This document shows positions 9,392 through 15,085 of a stretch of 15,085 bases of DNA, in pieces (the first letter of the stretch is position 1; the number at the start of each line of letters is the position of its first letter). Origin of the DNA: Paenibacillaceae bacterium UBA6304. Lineage in GTDB: Bacteria > Bacillota > Bacilli > Paenibacillales > Paenibacillaceae. Position numbers and translations under genes: made by a program. Location: NCBI GenBank assembly GCA_002439285.1, contig DJTQ01000324.1:1-15085 (forward strand), in the 5' to 3' direction. The notes beneath the pieces were generated by a model. It was not told where the DNA came from. It did not search any database and saw only the letters and a program-made list of their open reading frames with translations.

Positions 9392-9405
9392 GCAACTTCC
9401 GTTGC
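9392..9405 (-). repeat. GGAA-tetraloop hairpin, copy 1
   Basis: On the transcript GCAAC pairs perfectly with GUUGC around a GGAA tetraloop, a short way past the rplK stop codon. A similar element recurs 43 bases further along the transcript at 9349-9362. A third small hairpin, CCAAGA/TCTTGG (9415-9431), covers the rplK stop codon itself. Confidence 0.6.
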
Positions 9406-9421
9406 TTGTACGCCCCAAGAA

Positions 9422-9847
9422 TTAGTCTTGGATCGTGATGCCCATACTGCGAGCAGTACCTTCAACCATACGCATAGCCGATTCTACGGAAGCTGCGTTA
9501 AGGTCAGGCATTTTTTGCTCCGCGATTTGACGAACTACGTCGCGCTTCACGGTAGCCACTTTCTTCTTGTTCGGTTCGCCGGAACCCTTCTCGATCTTCG
9601 CAGCAACGCGAAGCAGAACGGCTGCCGGAGGAGTTTTGGTGATGAATGTAAAAGAACGGTCTTCAAACACCGAAATTTCAACCGGAATGATCAAACCTGC
9701 TTGATCGGCGGTACGAGCGTTGAATTCTTTACAGAATGCCATGATGTTGACACCCGCTTGACCCAAAGCCGGACCTACCGGAGGTGCAGGATTCGCTTTC
9801 CCTGCAGGAATTTGCAGTTTTACCACTTTGATAACCTTTTTCGCCAT
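9422..9847 (-). CDS. rplK: ribosomal protein L11 (uL11)
   Basis: L11 binds the GTPase-associated region of 23S rRNA at the stalk base and is the docking site for thiopeptides and the RelA stringent-response enzyme. I start at ATG 9847 ([20 protein letters not shown], 141 residues, the standard length). The longer in-frame GTG at 9856 falls inside the GGAGGTG Shine-Dalgarno eight to nine bases upstream. The proline-rich N-terminal segment [20 protein letters not shown] and the C-terminal RNA-binding domain ([20 protein letters not shown]) are intact. It sits 71 bp after nusG with no clear promoter between and is cotranscribed with rplA. Confidence 0.97.
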   Translation of the reverse strand: MAKKVIKVVKLQIPAGKANPAPPVGPALGQAGVNIMAFCKEFNARTADQAGLIIPVEISVFEDRSFTFITKTPPAAVLLRVAAKIEKGSGEPNKKKVATVKRDVVRQIAEQKMPDLNAASVESAMRMVEGTARSMGITIQD

Positions 9848-9871
9848 GTAAAACACCTCCTTGCCCTAATA

Positions 9872-9901
9872 GTGGTAGACGGAGCATAATGCCCCTCCCA
9901 C
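9872..9901 (-). promoter_or_regulatory. candidate structured rplK leader, possible L1-binding site
   Basis: In the nusG-rplK gap, GUGG pairs with CCAC at the ends of a 30-nt element. Inside, GCA pairs with UGC around a UUA loop, extended by GA/UC with a GGG bulge, leaving a one-sided internal loop. L1 is known to bind mRNA sites with two helices and an asymmetric loop upstream of L11 in other bacteria. The resemblance is only general and the assignment is speculative. Confidence 0.25.
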
Positions 9902-9918
9902 GTGAAACCCTAAGAAAC

Positions 9919-10452
9919 CTATATCTTTTCCACTTGAGTATAATCCAGCTCAAGCGGGGTTTCTCGTCCAAACATGTTGACGTGAACCTTGAGCTTGCTC
10001 TTGTCGACCAGAATTTCTTCGATCGACCCAACAAAATTAGCAAACGGACCAACCTTGATGCGCACGGATTCTTTCAAATCGAACTCAATGACCGGCTTCG
10101 GCTCTTCCATGCCCATGTGCTGCAAAATCTGTTCCACTTCTTCAGGGAGCAGAGCCGTAGGCTTGGAACCCGAACCCGTAGAGCCGACAAATCCAGTGAC
10201 ACCCGGCGTGTTGCGAACAACATACCAGGAATCGTCGGTTTGGATCATTTCCACCAAGACATAACCCGGGTAAACTTTACGCATGACGGTTTTCTTCTTA
10301 CCGTCTTTGTTTACCACTTCTTCTTCCATTGGAACAAGAACGCGGAAAATCTTGTCTTCCATGCCCATGGACTCGACGCGCTTCTCTAAATTGGCTTTGA
10401 CCTTGTTCTCATACCCGGAATAGGTATGAACTACGTACCATCTTTTTTCCAT
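9919..10452 (-). CDS. nusG: transcription elongation/pausing factor NusG
   Basis: Binds RNA polymerase and modulates pausing and termination; in Firmicutes it also stimulates specific pauses. At 177 residues it equals the B. subtilis protein. The NGN domain spans about residues 1-110 (KRWYVVHTYSGYENKVKANL, then VYPGYVLVEMIQTDDSWYVV and RNTPGVTGFVG). After a linker, the C-terminal KOW domain has VRIKVGPFANFVGSIEEIL. The ATG at 10452 has a modest AGGTGG Shine-Dalgarno. It lies 23 bp after secE, the standard secE-nusG pair. Confidence 0.98.
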   Translation of the reverse strand: MEKRWYVVHTYSGYENKVKANLEKRVESMGMEDKIFRVLVPMEEEVVNKDGKKKTVMRKVYPGYVLVEMIQTDDSWYVVRNTPGVTGFVGSTGSGSKPTALLPEEVEQILQHMGMEEPKPVIEFDLKESVRIKVGPFANFVGSIEEILVDKSKLKVHVNMFGRETPLELDYTQVEKI

Positions 10453-10475
10453 ATCAAGCCACCTATGGACCCTTC

Positions 10476-10667
10476 TTAAATTATCGCTTCGATCACAGCA
10501 GAGATGCCGATATCAAGTACCCAAAAATAAATCGCGACAACTACAATTGTACCCAGCACAATCAGCGTATAATTGGTCAGCTCTTTACGATTAGGCCAGC
10601 GAACTTTTTTAAGCTCAGCCCAGCTTTCAGAGAAAAAAGAGATCAACGACTTGAAACTTCGTTTCAT
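10476..10667 (-). CDS. secE: preprotein translocase subunit SecE
   Basis: The small subunit that clamps SecY in the SecYEG protein-export channel of the cytoplasmic membrane. It is 63 residues, the short one-helix form usual in Gram-positive bacteria. An N-terminal amphipathic region with the conserved WAELKKVRWPNRKEL segment (16-30) is followed by a single membrane span (about 33-58). The ATG at 10667 has GGAGGTG about nine bases upstream. Gaps are 21 bp to rpmG and 23 bp to nusG, so the three genes form one transcript. Confidence 0.96.
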   Translation of the reverse strand: MKRSFKSLISFFSESWAELKKVRWPNRKELTNYTLIVLGTIVVVAIYFWVLDIGISAVIEAII

Positions 10668-10688
10668 GCGCGACTACACCTCCAAAGA

Positions 10689-10838
10689 CTATCTGGTTTC
10701 GCGATGAGGAACTTGCTCGTTACAGAACTTGCAAAATTTCTTCATCTCCATGCGGTCGGGGTGGTTACGCTTGTTTTTCGTTGTCGTGTAGTTTCTTTGT
10801 TTGCAGTTCGTACAAGCCAACGTAATAATTACCCGCAT
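10689..10838 (-). CDS. rpmG: ribosomal protein L33 (bL33), zinc-binding form
   Basis: A 49-residue ribosomal protein near the E site of the large subunit: [17 protein letters not shown] at the start and PHRETR at the end. It carries two CxxC pairs, Cys9/Cys12 and Cys36/Cys39, so it is the zinc-ribbon (C+) form rather than the cysteine-free paralogue induced on zinc starvation in B. subtilis. The ATG at 10838 has GGGAGGTG about eight bases upstream. It is the first gene of the rpmG-secE-nusG transcript, with a consensus-like promoter at 10929-10957. A short hairpin, ATGAGA/TCTCAT (10867-10881), lies in its leader. Confidence 0.97.
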   Translation of the reverse strand: MRVIITLACTNCKQRNYTTTKNKRNHPDRMEMKKFCKFCNEQVPHRETR

Positions 10839-10928
10839 GATGTGCACCTCCCGAAGACATTCTTTTATGAGAAAGTCTCATTGTTTAAACCTAAAAAAGA
10901 AAAACACAAATTTAGGCCTACCTAAAAC

Positions 10929-10957
10929 ACTTTATCACATGCCCCTACCCGTGTCAA
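10929..10957 (-). promoter_or_regulatory. sigma-A promoter for rpmG-secE-nusG
   Basis: TTGACA (10952-10957) and TAAAGT (10929-10934) are separated by exactly 17 bases. Predicted transcription start is near 10922, about 85 nt before the rpmG ATG. A 16-base palindrome, TTTAGG-N4-CCTAAA (10911-10926), overlaps the predicted start. Confidence 0.82.
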
Positions 10958-11205
10958 CGAGCCAGACAAGCTTCTCTCTTCGTTAAATTGAGGTAATTCC
11001 GAATCAACCCTGAATTTGGCAATTGCAGCAAAGCAGGCCCTGAATTTCGAATGCGTACTCATTCTAGTATGGCACAGCTTATAATAGATTAAACTCGGCT
11101 AGCAGTTCTTTTCATGCGATGTTGCCATTCGCCAGAAATATGCAGGAAACGAGAAACGGACTTCGGCAATCTTCAGCTGGCGCTCCCTAATATCCGGCAA
11201 AAGTT

Positions 11206-11231
11206 TTAATGGACACAGAAAACCTTAATTC
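11206..11231 (+). repeat. AACGGACAC-type repeat, copy 1
   Basis: Begins TTAATGGACAC and ends CCTTAATTC. It is the most diverged copy of a unit with core CTAACGGACAC followed about six bases later by CTTAA. It lies in forward orientation. Confidence 0.5.
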
Positions 11232-11255
11232 ACTCAAAGCACCCCATTTTATTTT

Positions 11256-11281
11256 CTAACGGACACCGGGGCTCTTAACCC
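11256..11281 (+). repeat. AACGGACAC-type repeat, copy 2
   Basis: Begins CTAACGGACACC and continues to CTCTTAACCC. Its first 23 bases (11256-11278) form an imperfect inverted repeat with copy 3 (11318-11340), with about four mismatches. Thirteen bases (TTTCTAACGGACA, 11253-11265) recur exactly inverted at copy 4. Confidence 0.6.
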
Positions 11282-11314
11282 CTCTATTTTCAAACGAAAA
11301 CAGCAATTCGTCCT

Positions 11315-11340
11315 ACTTTAAGGGCCATGGTGTCCGTAAG
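11315..11340 (-). repeat. AACGGACAC-type repeat, copy 3 (inverted)
   Basis: On the minus strand it reads CTTACGGACACC then GGCCCTTAA. With copy 2 it could form a hairpin with 23-base arms and a loop of about 39 bases. Confidence 0.6.
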
Positions 11341-11364
11341 CTTAAGAAATCTTGCAAATTACGA

Positions 11365-11390
11365 GGAATAAAGTCTCTCATGTCCGTTAG
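11365..11390 (-). repeat. AACGGACAC-type repeat, copy 4 (inverted)
   Basis: On the minus strand it reads CTAACGGACA then GACTTTATTCC. The outer 13 bases (11381-11393) are the exact reverse complement of 11253-11265. Copies 1-2 point one way and 3-4 the other, so the block is roughly symmetrical. Confidence 0.55.
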
Positions 11391-11439
11391 AAACCAGAGA
11401 AGCATAAGGGATATACGAGCAATCAATCATAAAAACAGC

Positions 11440-11469
11440 AAAAAAGGGCGACGGCTCGTCCGTCATCCC
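11440..11469 (-). terminator. intrinsic terminator after sigH
   Basis: On the minus strand GGG and GACGG pair with CCGTC and CCC, with one irregular position, around a five-base loop (11446-11469). Six U's follow (11440-11445). It lies 26 bases past the sigH stop codon and isolates sigH from the rpmG operon. Confidence 0.88.
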
Positions 11470-11495
11470 TCCGTTTAAATTAGCTATAGTTTAGT

Positions 11496-12146
11496 TCAAA
11501 AGCCTCCGTCGCGCACTTCCAGATAACGTTCCAGCTTGCGTTTGACCCGCTGCAGCGCATTATCGATGGATTTCACATGACGGTTCAAATCAACCGCGAT
11601 TTCCTGGTAAGATCGGCCATCCAAATATAGCATGAGTACCTTACGTTCCAAATCGCTGAGAATTTCAGACATTTTATCTTCAAGTCCGACAAATTCCTCT
11701 TGATTAATAATCAGTTCTTCGGGATCGCACACCCGGGAGCCGCAAATCACGTCCAGGAGCGTTCGATCGGAATCTTCATCATAAATCGGCTTGTCCAAGG
11801 AGACGTAAGAATTGAGCGGAATATGCTTCTGCCGGGTTGCCGTCTTGATCGCCGTTATGATCTGTCGTGTGATGCACAATTCGGCAAAGGCTTTGAACGA
11901 AGCGAGCTTGTCCCCCCGAAAGTCCCGAATCGATTTATACAGGCCGATCATGCCTTCCTGAATAATATCCTCACGGTCGGCACCGATCAGGAAATAGGAT
12001 CTAGCTTTGGCACGCACAAAACTGCGGTACTTGTTAATCAAGTACTCTAGTGCTTCACTGTCACCGTTACGGACGGCTTCGACAATGTCTTCATCATTTT
12101 GGACCTCATAATCAAGCCTTATCCAAGTCTCGAGGTTGACACTCAC
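11496..12146 (-). CDS. sigH: RNA polymerase sigma factor SigH (Spo0H)
   Basis: The sigma factor that drives transition-state and early sporulation genes. Region 2 contains FVRAKARSYFLIGADREDII, then QEGMIGLYKSIRDF and CITRQIITAIKTATRQKHIP. Region 4 contains LSDLERKVLMLYLDGRSYQE and the helix-turn-helix around NRHVKSIDNALQRVKRKL. I choose GTG at 12146 (MSVNLETWIRLDYE, 216 residues). GGAGGG lies about eight bases upstream, and the length matches the family (218 in B. subtilis). Adjacent GTG codons at 12149 and 12185 are alternatives, but the farther one lacks a ribosome site. It has its own promoter and terminator, consistent with separate growth-phase control. SigH also points to a spore-former. 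Confidence 0.95.
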   Translation of the reverse strand: MSVNLETWIRLDYEVQNDEDIVEAVRNGDSEALEYLINKYRSFVRAKARSYFLIGADREDIIQEGMIGLYKSIRDFRGDKLASFKAFAELCITRQIITAIKTATRQKHIPLNSYVSLDKPIYDEDSDRTLLDVICGSRVCDPEELIINQEEFVGLEDKMSEILSDLERKVLMLYLDGRSYQEIAVDLNRHVKSIDNALQRVKRKLERYLEVRDGGF

Positions 12147-12204
12147 CACAAATCCCTCCGGCTGCAACGCACGGTGCCCCGTCACTCAATCAAGTAATAC
12201 GAAC

Positions 12205-12234
12205 AGTATATATGATGGTGCATATTAGCGTCAA
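12205..12234 (-). promoter_or_regulatory. probable sigma-A promoter for sigH
   Basis: TTGACG (12229-12234) is followed after 18 bases by TATACT (12205-12210). TATATA with a 16-base spacer is an overlapping alternative -10. Predicted start near 12198 gives a leader of about 50 nt. The surrounding AT-rich sequence would suit a transition-state repressor such as AbrB, known to act on B. subtilis sigH, but no specific operator can be read. Confidence 0.6.
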
Positions 12235-12307
12235 CCAAAAAAGTACCAAAAGATGTAAAGTCGAACTTTGTCAAGAGCATTTGGGAGCAAAACCGAAGAA
12301 TGCACTT

Positions 12308-12829
12308 TCATTCCCTGCGCCATCGTTCGAACATTTTACGCACTTCCGGGCTCAGCTTGCCGTCGATCGTATTCCTGTTGGAATTGCTGCTTCGTTCCTG
12401 CAATCGCGCTTGTATATCCCTCTCGCTTTGCTCTACTTGCGTCAGCAATTCCCGGGCTGAAATCCGAAGGGCTCCCTGCCCGAAAATGACATGTTGTTCC
12501 ACCATATCGCTCGTAGCGACGTAAATCTGGCGGCGGCGGTTCATCAATTCCCCAACCAGGCGTTCAATGCATTCATCCGCCGTTTCCTTCTCTTTGGTGA
12601 AATGGATATCGACTTTATATTGAGCAAACGATTTGCCGAGGCCGGGTACCCGATAAGCATCGAAAACAACGATCACCTTTCTCCCCGAAAAAGCCTGGTA
12701 GTCGGCCATCCTGGCTAGTAAACGGTCCCGGGCTTCCTCCAGATTATTCTTGGACAAGGAGGACAGCTCGGGCCACCCGCCGATCATATTATACCCATCA
12801 ACCAAGAGGCAATCGCGCGTGTCGCGCAT
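12308..12829 (-). CDS. rae1: ribosome-dependent mRNA endonuclease Rae1 (YacP, NYN domain)
   Basis: A 173-residue NYN/PIN-like nuclease. Orthologues in B. subtilis enter the ribosomal A site and cleave mRNA during translation. The acidic active-site pattern is visible: Asp11 (LLVDGYNMIG), Asp57 (VIVVFDAYRV), Asp85 (KETADE) and Asp108 (VATSDMVEQ), plus the family motif FGQGALRISARELL (116-129). The ATG at 12829 lies six bases past the rlmB stop codon, with only a weak ribosome site inside the rlmB end, which suggests translational coupling. It is the last gene of the cysS-mrnC-rlmB-rae1 run; no clear terminator follows before the sigH promoter. Confidence 0.92.
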   Translation of the reverse strand: MRDTRDCLLVDGYNMIGGWPELSSLSKNNLEEARDRLLARMADYQAFSGRKVIVVFDAYRVPGLGKSFAQYKVDIHFTKEKETADECIERLVGELMNRRRQIYVATSDMVEQHVIFGQGALRISARELLTQVEQSERDIQARLQERSSNSNRNTIDGKLSPEVRKMFERWRRE

Positions 12830-12835
12830 CGGCTT

Positions 12836-13588
12836 CTAGCCTTCAGCGCGGCGTCTGCGAAGCACTTCATACATCACGACGCCAGCGGCAACCGAGGCGT
12901 TCAAGGAATTCAGCTGCCCGTTCATAGGAAGCTTCAGCAACACATCGCAGGTCTCCCGGACCAGGCGGCCCATCCCTTTATTTTCGTTCCCGATCACGAT
13001 CGCCACCGGACCGGTAAGAATATTGCCGCCTCCGTAGATTTCATCCTTTGCTGCGACATCGGTACCGACGATCCAGACGCCGGCTTCCTTCAACTGCTCC
13101 ATCGTCTGTACCAGATTGGTCACTCGGGCAACAGGAACATACTCGACGGCTCCGGCCGAGGTCTTGGACACGGTCGCAGTGACGGCGGCAGAACGACGTT
13201 TAGGGATGATCACCCCATGAACCCCCGTGCATTCCGCGGTCCGTAAGATCGAACCCAAATTATGCGGGTCCTCGATTTCGTCCAGAAGAAGCAAGAAAGG
13301 AGCTTCCCCCCGTTCTGCCGCTCTCGCAAGCAGATCCTCGACCTCAACGTAAGCATAAGGTGCCGCCTGGGCTACTACGCCCTGATGCTGTAAATCCGGA
13401 GCCATTTGGTCCAGCTTCCGCTTGTCCACGAATTGAACGATAATCCCCCGGTTTTTGGCTTCCGCCACTATCGGTTGGGTCAGATGCTTTTGGGCGCCTT
13501 CGGCTATCCATATTTTATTGATCGTGCGTCCGGCTCTAAGCGCTTCAAGGAGCGAGTGTTTTCCGGCAATCCATTCTTGGTCCTCCAT
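12836..13588 (-). CDS. rlmB: 23S rRNA (guanosine-2'-O-)-methyltransferase RlmB (TrmH/SPOUT family)
   Basis: Transfers methyl from SAM to the 2'-OH of a guanosine in the peptidyl transferase P-loop (G2251 in E. coli numbering). At 250 residues it has an N-terminal substrate-binding domain (about 1-75, WIAGKHSLLEALRAGRTI) and a knotted SPOUT domain. Motif 1 is EDPHNLGSILRTAECTG (residues 106-122, with Asn110 and catalytic Arg116), motif 2 is VAIVIGNENKGM (196-207) and motif 3 is LPMNGQLNSLNASVAAG (220-236). The ATG at 13588 has AGGAGG about nine bases upstream. It lies 33 bp after mrnC and 6 bp before rae1, the same order as B. subtilis yazC-yacO-yacP. Confidence 0.95.
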   Translation of the reverse strand: MEDQEWIAGKHSLLEALRAGRTINKIWIAEGAQKHLTQPIVAEAKNRGIIVQFVDKRKLDQMAPDLQHQGVVAQAAPYAYVEVEDLLARAAERGEAPFLLLLDEIEDPHNLGSILRTAECTGVHGVIIPKRRSAAVTATVSKTSAGAVEYVPVARVTNLVQTMEQLKEAGVWIVGTDVAAKDEIYGGGNILTGPVAIVIGNENKGMGRLVRETCDVLLKLPMNGQLNSLNASVAAGVVMYEVLRRRRAEG

Positions 13589-13621
13589 ATATAAATCCTC
13601 CTGGGGTTATAAGTTCAATTC

Positions 13622-14203
13622 TTAATTTTGTTCAAGTTGATACTCATATTGTTCGAAGCCTTGTGCAATCAGGCTGCGCAGGCGGTCATGCGCCCCGCTA
13701 TAGTACAGAAAGCCGATCAGGCTTTCGAACGCGGTAGCATGACGGTAATCCAACACATTCGCATTTTTGGGAATGGTGCCGGATTTGGCGTTGCGGCCCT
13801 GCCGGACAACGTCCCGCTCTTCCTCGGTCAGCTGCGGCTCCAGCATTGCCAGCAGCGTGGCCTGGGCTTTGGCGGAGACGTATTTCGTCGACGCCCGGTG
13901 CAGGTGGTGGGGCCGGAGATTCTGCCGGGCCATCACATGCTGGCGGACGGCGACCTCGAAGACGGCGTCGCCGATGTACGCGAGCGCGAGCGGTGGCAGC
14001 AGCCGGGCCGGCTTGGACGGCGGCTCCGGGAACCAGAGCGCCGCAGGGGCGGCAGGGCCGGGCGTGACGCCGGCCTGCGCGCTCCCGGCGGGTGCTGCGT
14101 CCTGCGACGCGCGTCCGGGCAAGCCCGCGGGTTGCTCAGCGTGCGGCCCACCCTCAGGCAACGGGCCGCCGTTTGCTCCCGGGCCCGTCATTTGCGCCGC
14201 CAT
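13622..14203 (-). CDS. mrnC: Mini-ribonuclease III (MrnC) with an unusual N-terminal extension
   Basis: A dimeric RNase III-type enzyme lacking the double-strand RNA-binding domain; its known role is maturing 23S rRNA ends. The catalytic part starts near residue 70: LALAYIGDAVFEVAVRQHV with Asp79, GRNAKSGTIPKNANVLDYRH (136-155), and ATAFESLIGFLYYSG with Glu160. At 193 residues it is about 50 longer than B. subtilis MrnC (143). The extra length is an Ala/Pro/Gly-rich, probably disordered N-terminal segment (about 5-56), encoded by very GC-rich DNA. The ATG at 14203 overlaps the cysS end by 16 bases and has AAGG upstream. A second ATG at 14191 overlaps the cysS stop as ATGA and would remove only four residues. 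Confidence 0.92.
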   Translation of the reverse strand: MAAQMTGPGANGGPLPEGGPHAEQPAGLPGRASQDAAPAGSAQAGVTPGPAAPAALWFPEPPSKPARLLPPLALAYIGDAVFEVAVRQHVMARQNLRPHHLHRASTKYVSAKAQATLLAMLEPQLTEEERDVVRQGRNAKSGTIPKNANVLDYRHATAFESLIGFLYYSGAHDRLRSLIAQGFEQYEYQLEQN

Positions 14204-15085
14204 CTCATGCCTTGCGGCGTATCTTCCAGCAGGATGCCCTGCTCCTGCAGCAGATCACGGATCTCGTCGGCACGGGCCCAGTTCTTTGACTTCCGCGCTT
14301 CTACCCGCTCCTCGATGAGCGCTTCGATCTCATCGCCCGGCAGCTCCTGCTCTTCTTCAGCAGCGATCCGCAGCACGCCGTTCATCTCTTTGAACAGCCG
14401 CAATGCCGCTTCCAGATCGGCGCGAGGCACATCCGAACCCTGCAGCAGGCCGTTCACCTCGCTCACCCATTCAAACATCGCCGTAATCGCATCCGGCGTA
14501 TTGAAGTCGTCCTGCATTTTGGCGTGGAAAGCCAGCCGGATGTCCTGCAGCTTCCGCTCCCATTCCGGTGTCACAGCCGTACCTTCCTCGCTTCCAGCCG
14601 ACTCCTGAAGCCGATAGCGCAGGTTGCCTAGCGCGTTGGCGATCCGTTCCACCCCGCGCTCCGCCTGCATCATCGACTCGTCATTGAAGTTCAGCGGATT
14701 GCGGTAATGAGTAGACAACATGAAATACCGGATGACCTCCCGTTTGTATTGGGACCGCAGATCCTTCACCAGCACCCCGTTGCCAAGCGACTTCGACATT
14801 TTTTCCCCGCCGATATTAATGTACCCGTTATGCATCCAATAGCTCGCGAGCGGCTTGCCCGTAACAGCTTCGGATTGAGCCACTTCACACTCATGATGCG
14901 GGAACTGCAAATCCTGTCCGCCTCCATGAATGTCGAGCGTGTCTCCCAGCAGATGGCGGGACATGGCCGAGCATTCGATATGCCAGCCCGGACGGCCTTG
15001 GCCCCACGGGCTATCCCAGTGGATTTCCCCCGGCTTGGCGGCTTTCCAGAGCACGAAGTCCTCCGGATTTTCTTTCCGCTCATCC
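14188..15085 (-). CDS. cysS: cysteinyl-tRNA synthetase (CysS), 5' end beyond the window
   Basis: Attaches cysteine to tRNA-Cys. The C-terminal 298 residues are present; the N-terminal HIGH motif and the first zinc cysteine lie beyond the right edge. Visible signatures are LWKAAKPGEIHWDSPWGQGR, the zinc-site cysteine in WHIECSAMS, the zinc-site His and Glu in QFPHHECEVAQSE, and the KMSKS loop (EKMSKSLGN, codons at 14788-14802). The C-terminal DALR-type anticodon-binding helices and the end EQGILLEDTPQGMRWRRK follow. A GTG at 15054 is an internal valine, not a start, because the frame stays open with conserved sequence to the edge. The stop codon overlaps mrnC. Confidence 0.96.
   Translation of the reverse strand, partial: DERKENPEDFVLWKAAKPGEIHWDSPWGQGRPGWHIECSAMSRHLLGDTLDIHGGGQDLQFPHHECEVAQSEAVTGKPLASYWMHNGYINIGGEKMSKSLGNGVLVKDLRSQYKREVIRYFMLSTHYRNPLNFNDESMMQAERGVERIANALGNLRYRLQESAGSEEGTAVTPEWERKLQDIRLAFHAKMQDDFNTPDAITAMFEWVSEVNGLLQGSDVPRADLEAALRLFKEMNGVLRIAAEEEQELPGDEIEALIEERVEARKSKNWARADEIRDLLQEQGILLEDTPQGMRWRRK

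Larger units (their letters stand above)
10958..11439. other. gene-free region between sigH terminator and rpmG promoter
   Basis: No open frame of credible length or composition, tRNA or recognised riboswitch is visible on either strand. The half nearer sigH (11206-11390) holds four copies of a degenerate 26-bp repeat, listed separately. The rest is unexplained; it includes a 10-base direct repeat, CCCTGAATTT, at 11008-11017 and 11038-11047. A TATAAT at 11080-11085 on the plus strand has no -35 partner. The gap is large for this otherwise compact cluster. Confidence 0.6.

Noticed and set aside
10891..10926. TTTAGG/CCTAAA hairpin followed by a U-rich run as a terminator ahead of rpmG
   Set aside because: The predicted transcription start lies inside the hairpin, so the transcript would not contain its 5' arm; kept only as a possible operator.
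11080..11085. TATAAT on the plus strand as a promoter
   Set aside because: No acceptable -35 at 16-18 bases upstream and no plus-strand gene to serve.
12212..12460. Small plus-strand frames over the sigH promoter and rae1
   Set aside because: They are antisense to rae1 and the sigH promoter and lack credible starts.
13628..14608. A 326-codon plus-strand frame opposite mrnC and cysS
   Set aside because: It spans two well-identified minus-strand genes across their overlap; the GC-rich stretch lacks stop codons by composition.
1..15085. CRISPR array, phage, transposase, toxin-antitoxin, tRNA or rRNA genes
   Set aside because: None is visible on either strand; the region is a conserved housekeeping cluster with no sign of an inserted element beyond the short repeats reported.

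Overview
The window is a chromosomal stretch from a Gram-positive, endospore-forming Bacillota, most likely Paenibacillus or a close relative. The gene order is the classic Firmicutes order around rpoBC. SigH is present. The N-termini of RpoC ([14 protein letters not shown]), RpoB ([14 protein letters not shown]) and SigH (MSVNLETWIRLDYE) match what I remember of Paenibacillaceae proteins. Genus is inferred from protein similarity only. Every gene lies on the minus strand, so transcription runs from position 15085 towards position 1.

In transcription order: (1) 15085-12308 is a tight block of cysS (5' end off the window), mrnC (Mini-III RNase), rlmB (23S rRNA 2'-O-methyltransferase) and rae1 (A-site mRNA endonuclease), with overlaps or gaps of about 33 bp or less. 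(2) sigH (12146-11496) has its own promoter and an intrinsic terminator. (3) About 660 bp without a gene (10839-11495) holds four degenerate copies of a roughly 26-bp repeat and the promoter of the next operon. (4) rpmG-secE-nusG-rplK-rplA follows (10838-8565); it includes a 49-codon L33 gene and a structured 164-bp rplK-rplA spacer. (5) A consensus sigma-A promoter, a recognisable L10 leader with an attenuator, and rplJ-rplL follow, closed by a strong terminator (8537-7310). (6) The methyltransferase gene ybxB follows. (7) A near-consensus promoter sits just past the ybxB stop codon and feeds a leader of roughly 290 nt, then rpoB and rpoC. rpoC runs off the left edge after about 843 codons.

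Functionally this is the core gene-expression block: RNA polymerase beta and beta', the elongation factor NusG, the translocon subunit SecE, the L1, L11 and L10-L12 stalk proteins, L33, rRNA maturation and modification enzymes, mRNA decay on the ribosome, cysteinyl-tRNA synthetase and the early sporulation sigma factor. The visible control points are four good sigma-A promoters plus a weaker fifth, two intrinsic terminators, and one leader attenuator that balances stalk protein synthesis.

I found no unknown multi-gene system; the coding content is ordinary and conserved. What deserves a second look is non-coding or local: the repeats upstream of rpmG, twin GGAA-tetraloop hairpins plus a long stem between rplK and rplA, the long rpoB leader, a GC-rich Ala/Pro/Gly extension on MrnC, and non-ATG starts on several core genes.
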